NCBI GenBank assembly: GCA_949286775.1
Contig: CASEDW010000116.1
Location: 1 to 5,811, forward strand
Length of the DNA stretch: 5,811 nt
DNA from: an uncultured Eubacteriales bacterium
Lineage (GTDB): Bacteria; Bacillota; Clostridia; Lachnospirales; Lachnospiraceae
Direction: 5' to 3'
Position numbers and translations under genes: made by a program. Shown piece after piece: positions 5,675 to 5,811 of this stretch. The notes below the pieces were generated by a model that was not told the origin of the DNA, made no database searches, and saw only the letters and a program-made list of their open reading frames with translations. Position 1 is the stretch's first letter. Each line of letters opens with the position of its first letter.

Positions 5675-5723
5675 AAAACACGGCGCGGCAACTGATTTAA
5701 AACTGTTGCCGCGCCGCTGTTTT
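5675..5723. terminator. Bidirectional intrinsic terminator
   Basis: AAAACA-CGGCGCGGCAAC (5675-5692) pairs with GTTGCCGCGCCG-C-TGTTTT (5705-5723) over 18 bp. There is a single bulged C at 5717 and a 12-nt loop. The GC-rich core is flanked by A on one side and T on the other, so it can stop transcription from both directions: the alcohol dehydrogenase on plus and the incoming gene on minus. Confidence 0.92.
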
Positions 5724-5729
5724 CTTTTA

Positions 5730-5811
5730 TTATTTACTTTCCTCTTTTTCGACGATAAACTGCTCCATAAACTCTGATTTTTCGCCTTTTTTCATGGAAG
5801 CATATCCTATG
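5730..5811 (-). CDS. C-terminal end of an unidentified minus-strand gene (partial)
   Basis: The last 26 residues of a gene entering from the right read IGYASMKKGEKSEFMEQFIV followed by EKEESK and TAA at 5732-5730. The charged, Lys/Glu-rich end looks like a genuine protein tail and is followed directly by the bidirectional terminator. A second minus-strand frame is also open over this short stretch but reads as Arg-rich, less natural protein. No function can be assigned from so little sequence. Confidence 0.6.
   Translation of the reverse strand, partial: IGYASMKKGEKSEFMEQFIVEKEESK

Noticed and set aside
1..5811. CRISPR array, insertion sequence, tRNA or rRNA
   Set aside because: I looked for regularly spaced repeats, terminal inverted repeats with transposase, and conserved tRNA or rRNA motifs and saw none.

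Overview
The window looks like a low-to-moderate GC anaerobic Firmicute, most likely Lachnospiraceae or a related Clostridia. The reasons are strong AGGAGG-type ribosome binding sites, AT-rich spacers, a YesN/YesM-type sugar two-component pair next to an RbsA/MglA-type sugar ABC ATPase, a tiny holin-like toxin of a kind I know from Clostridia, and an iron-containing alcohol dehydrogenase behind a clostridial-type Rex site. The species assignment is inference.

Layout. (1) 1-354, minus strand: N-terminal 118 residues of a sugar ABC transporter ATPase, leaving the window on the left. (2) 355-573: divergent promoter region. (3) 574-2094 and 2098-3837, plus strand: a two-gene operon encoding an AraC-type response regulator and its membrane sensor histidine kinase. 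Their position back-to-back with the ABC gene suggests that they control sugar uptake. (4) 3847-4179: a compact type I toxin-antitoxin locus. It has a strong extended -10 promoter, a structured leader, a 29-31 codon single-membrane-span toxin, and a convergent antisense RNA of about 100 nt with its own extended -10 promoter and its own terminator. The two RNAs overlap only at their 3' parts. (5) 4180-4325: AT-rich spacer with nothing recognisable. (6) 4326-5634: iron-containing alcohol dehydrogenase, preceded by an 18-bp Rex-like (NADH/NAD+-sensing repressor) operator placed on the -35 box. (7) 5675-5723: a long bidirectional terminator shared with (8) the C-terminal 26 residues of a minus-strand gene that enters from the right.

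Functionally there are three separate units: sugar sensing and uptake, a toxin/antisense-RNA module in the gap between two metabolic units, and a redox-controlled fermentation enzyme. The most noteworthy part is the toxin locus. All of its expression signals can be read from the sequence, and its leader can form alternative hairpins that either hide or free the toxin's ribosome binding site.
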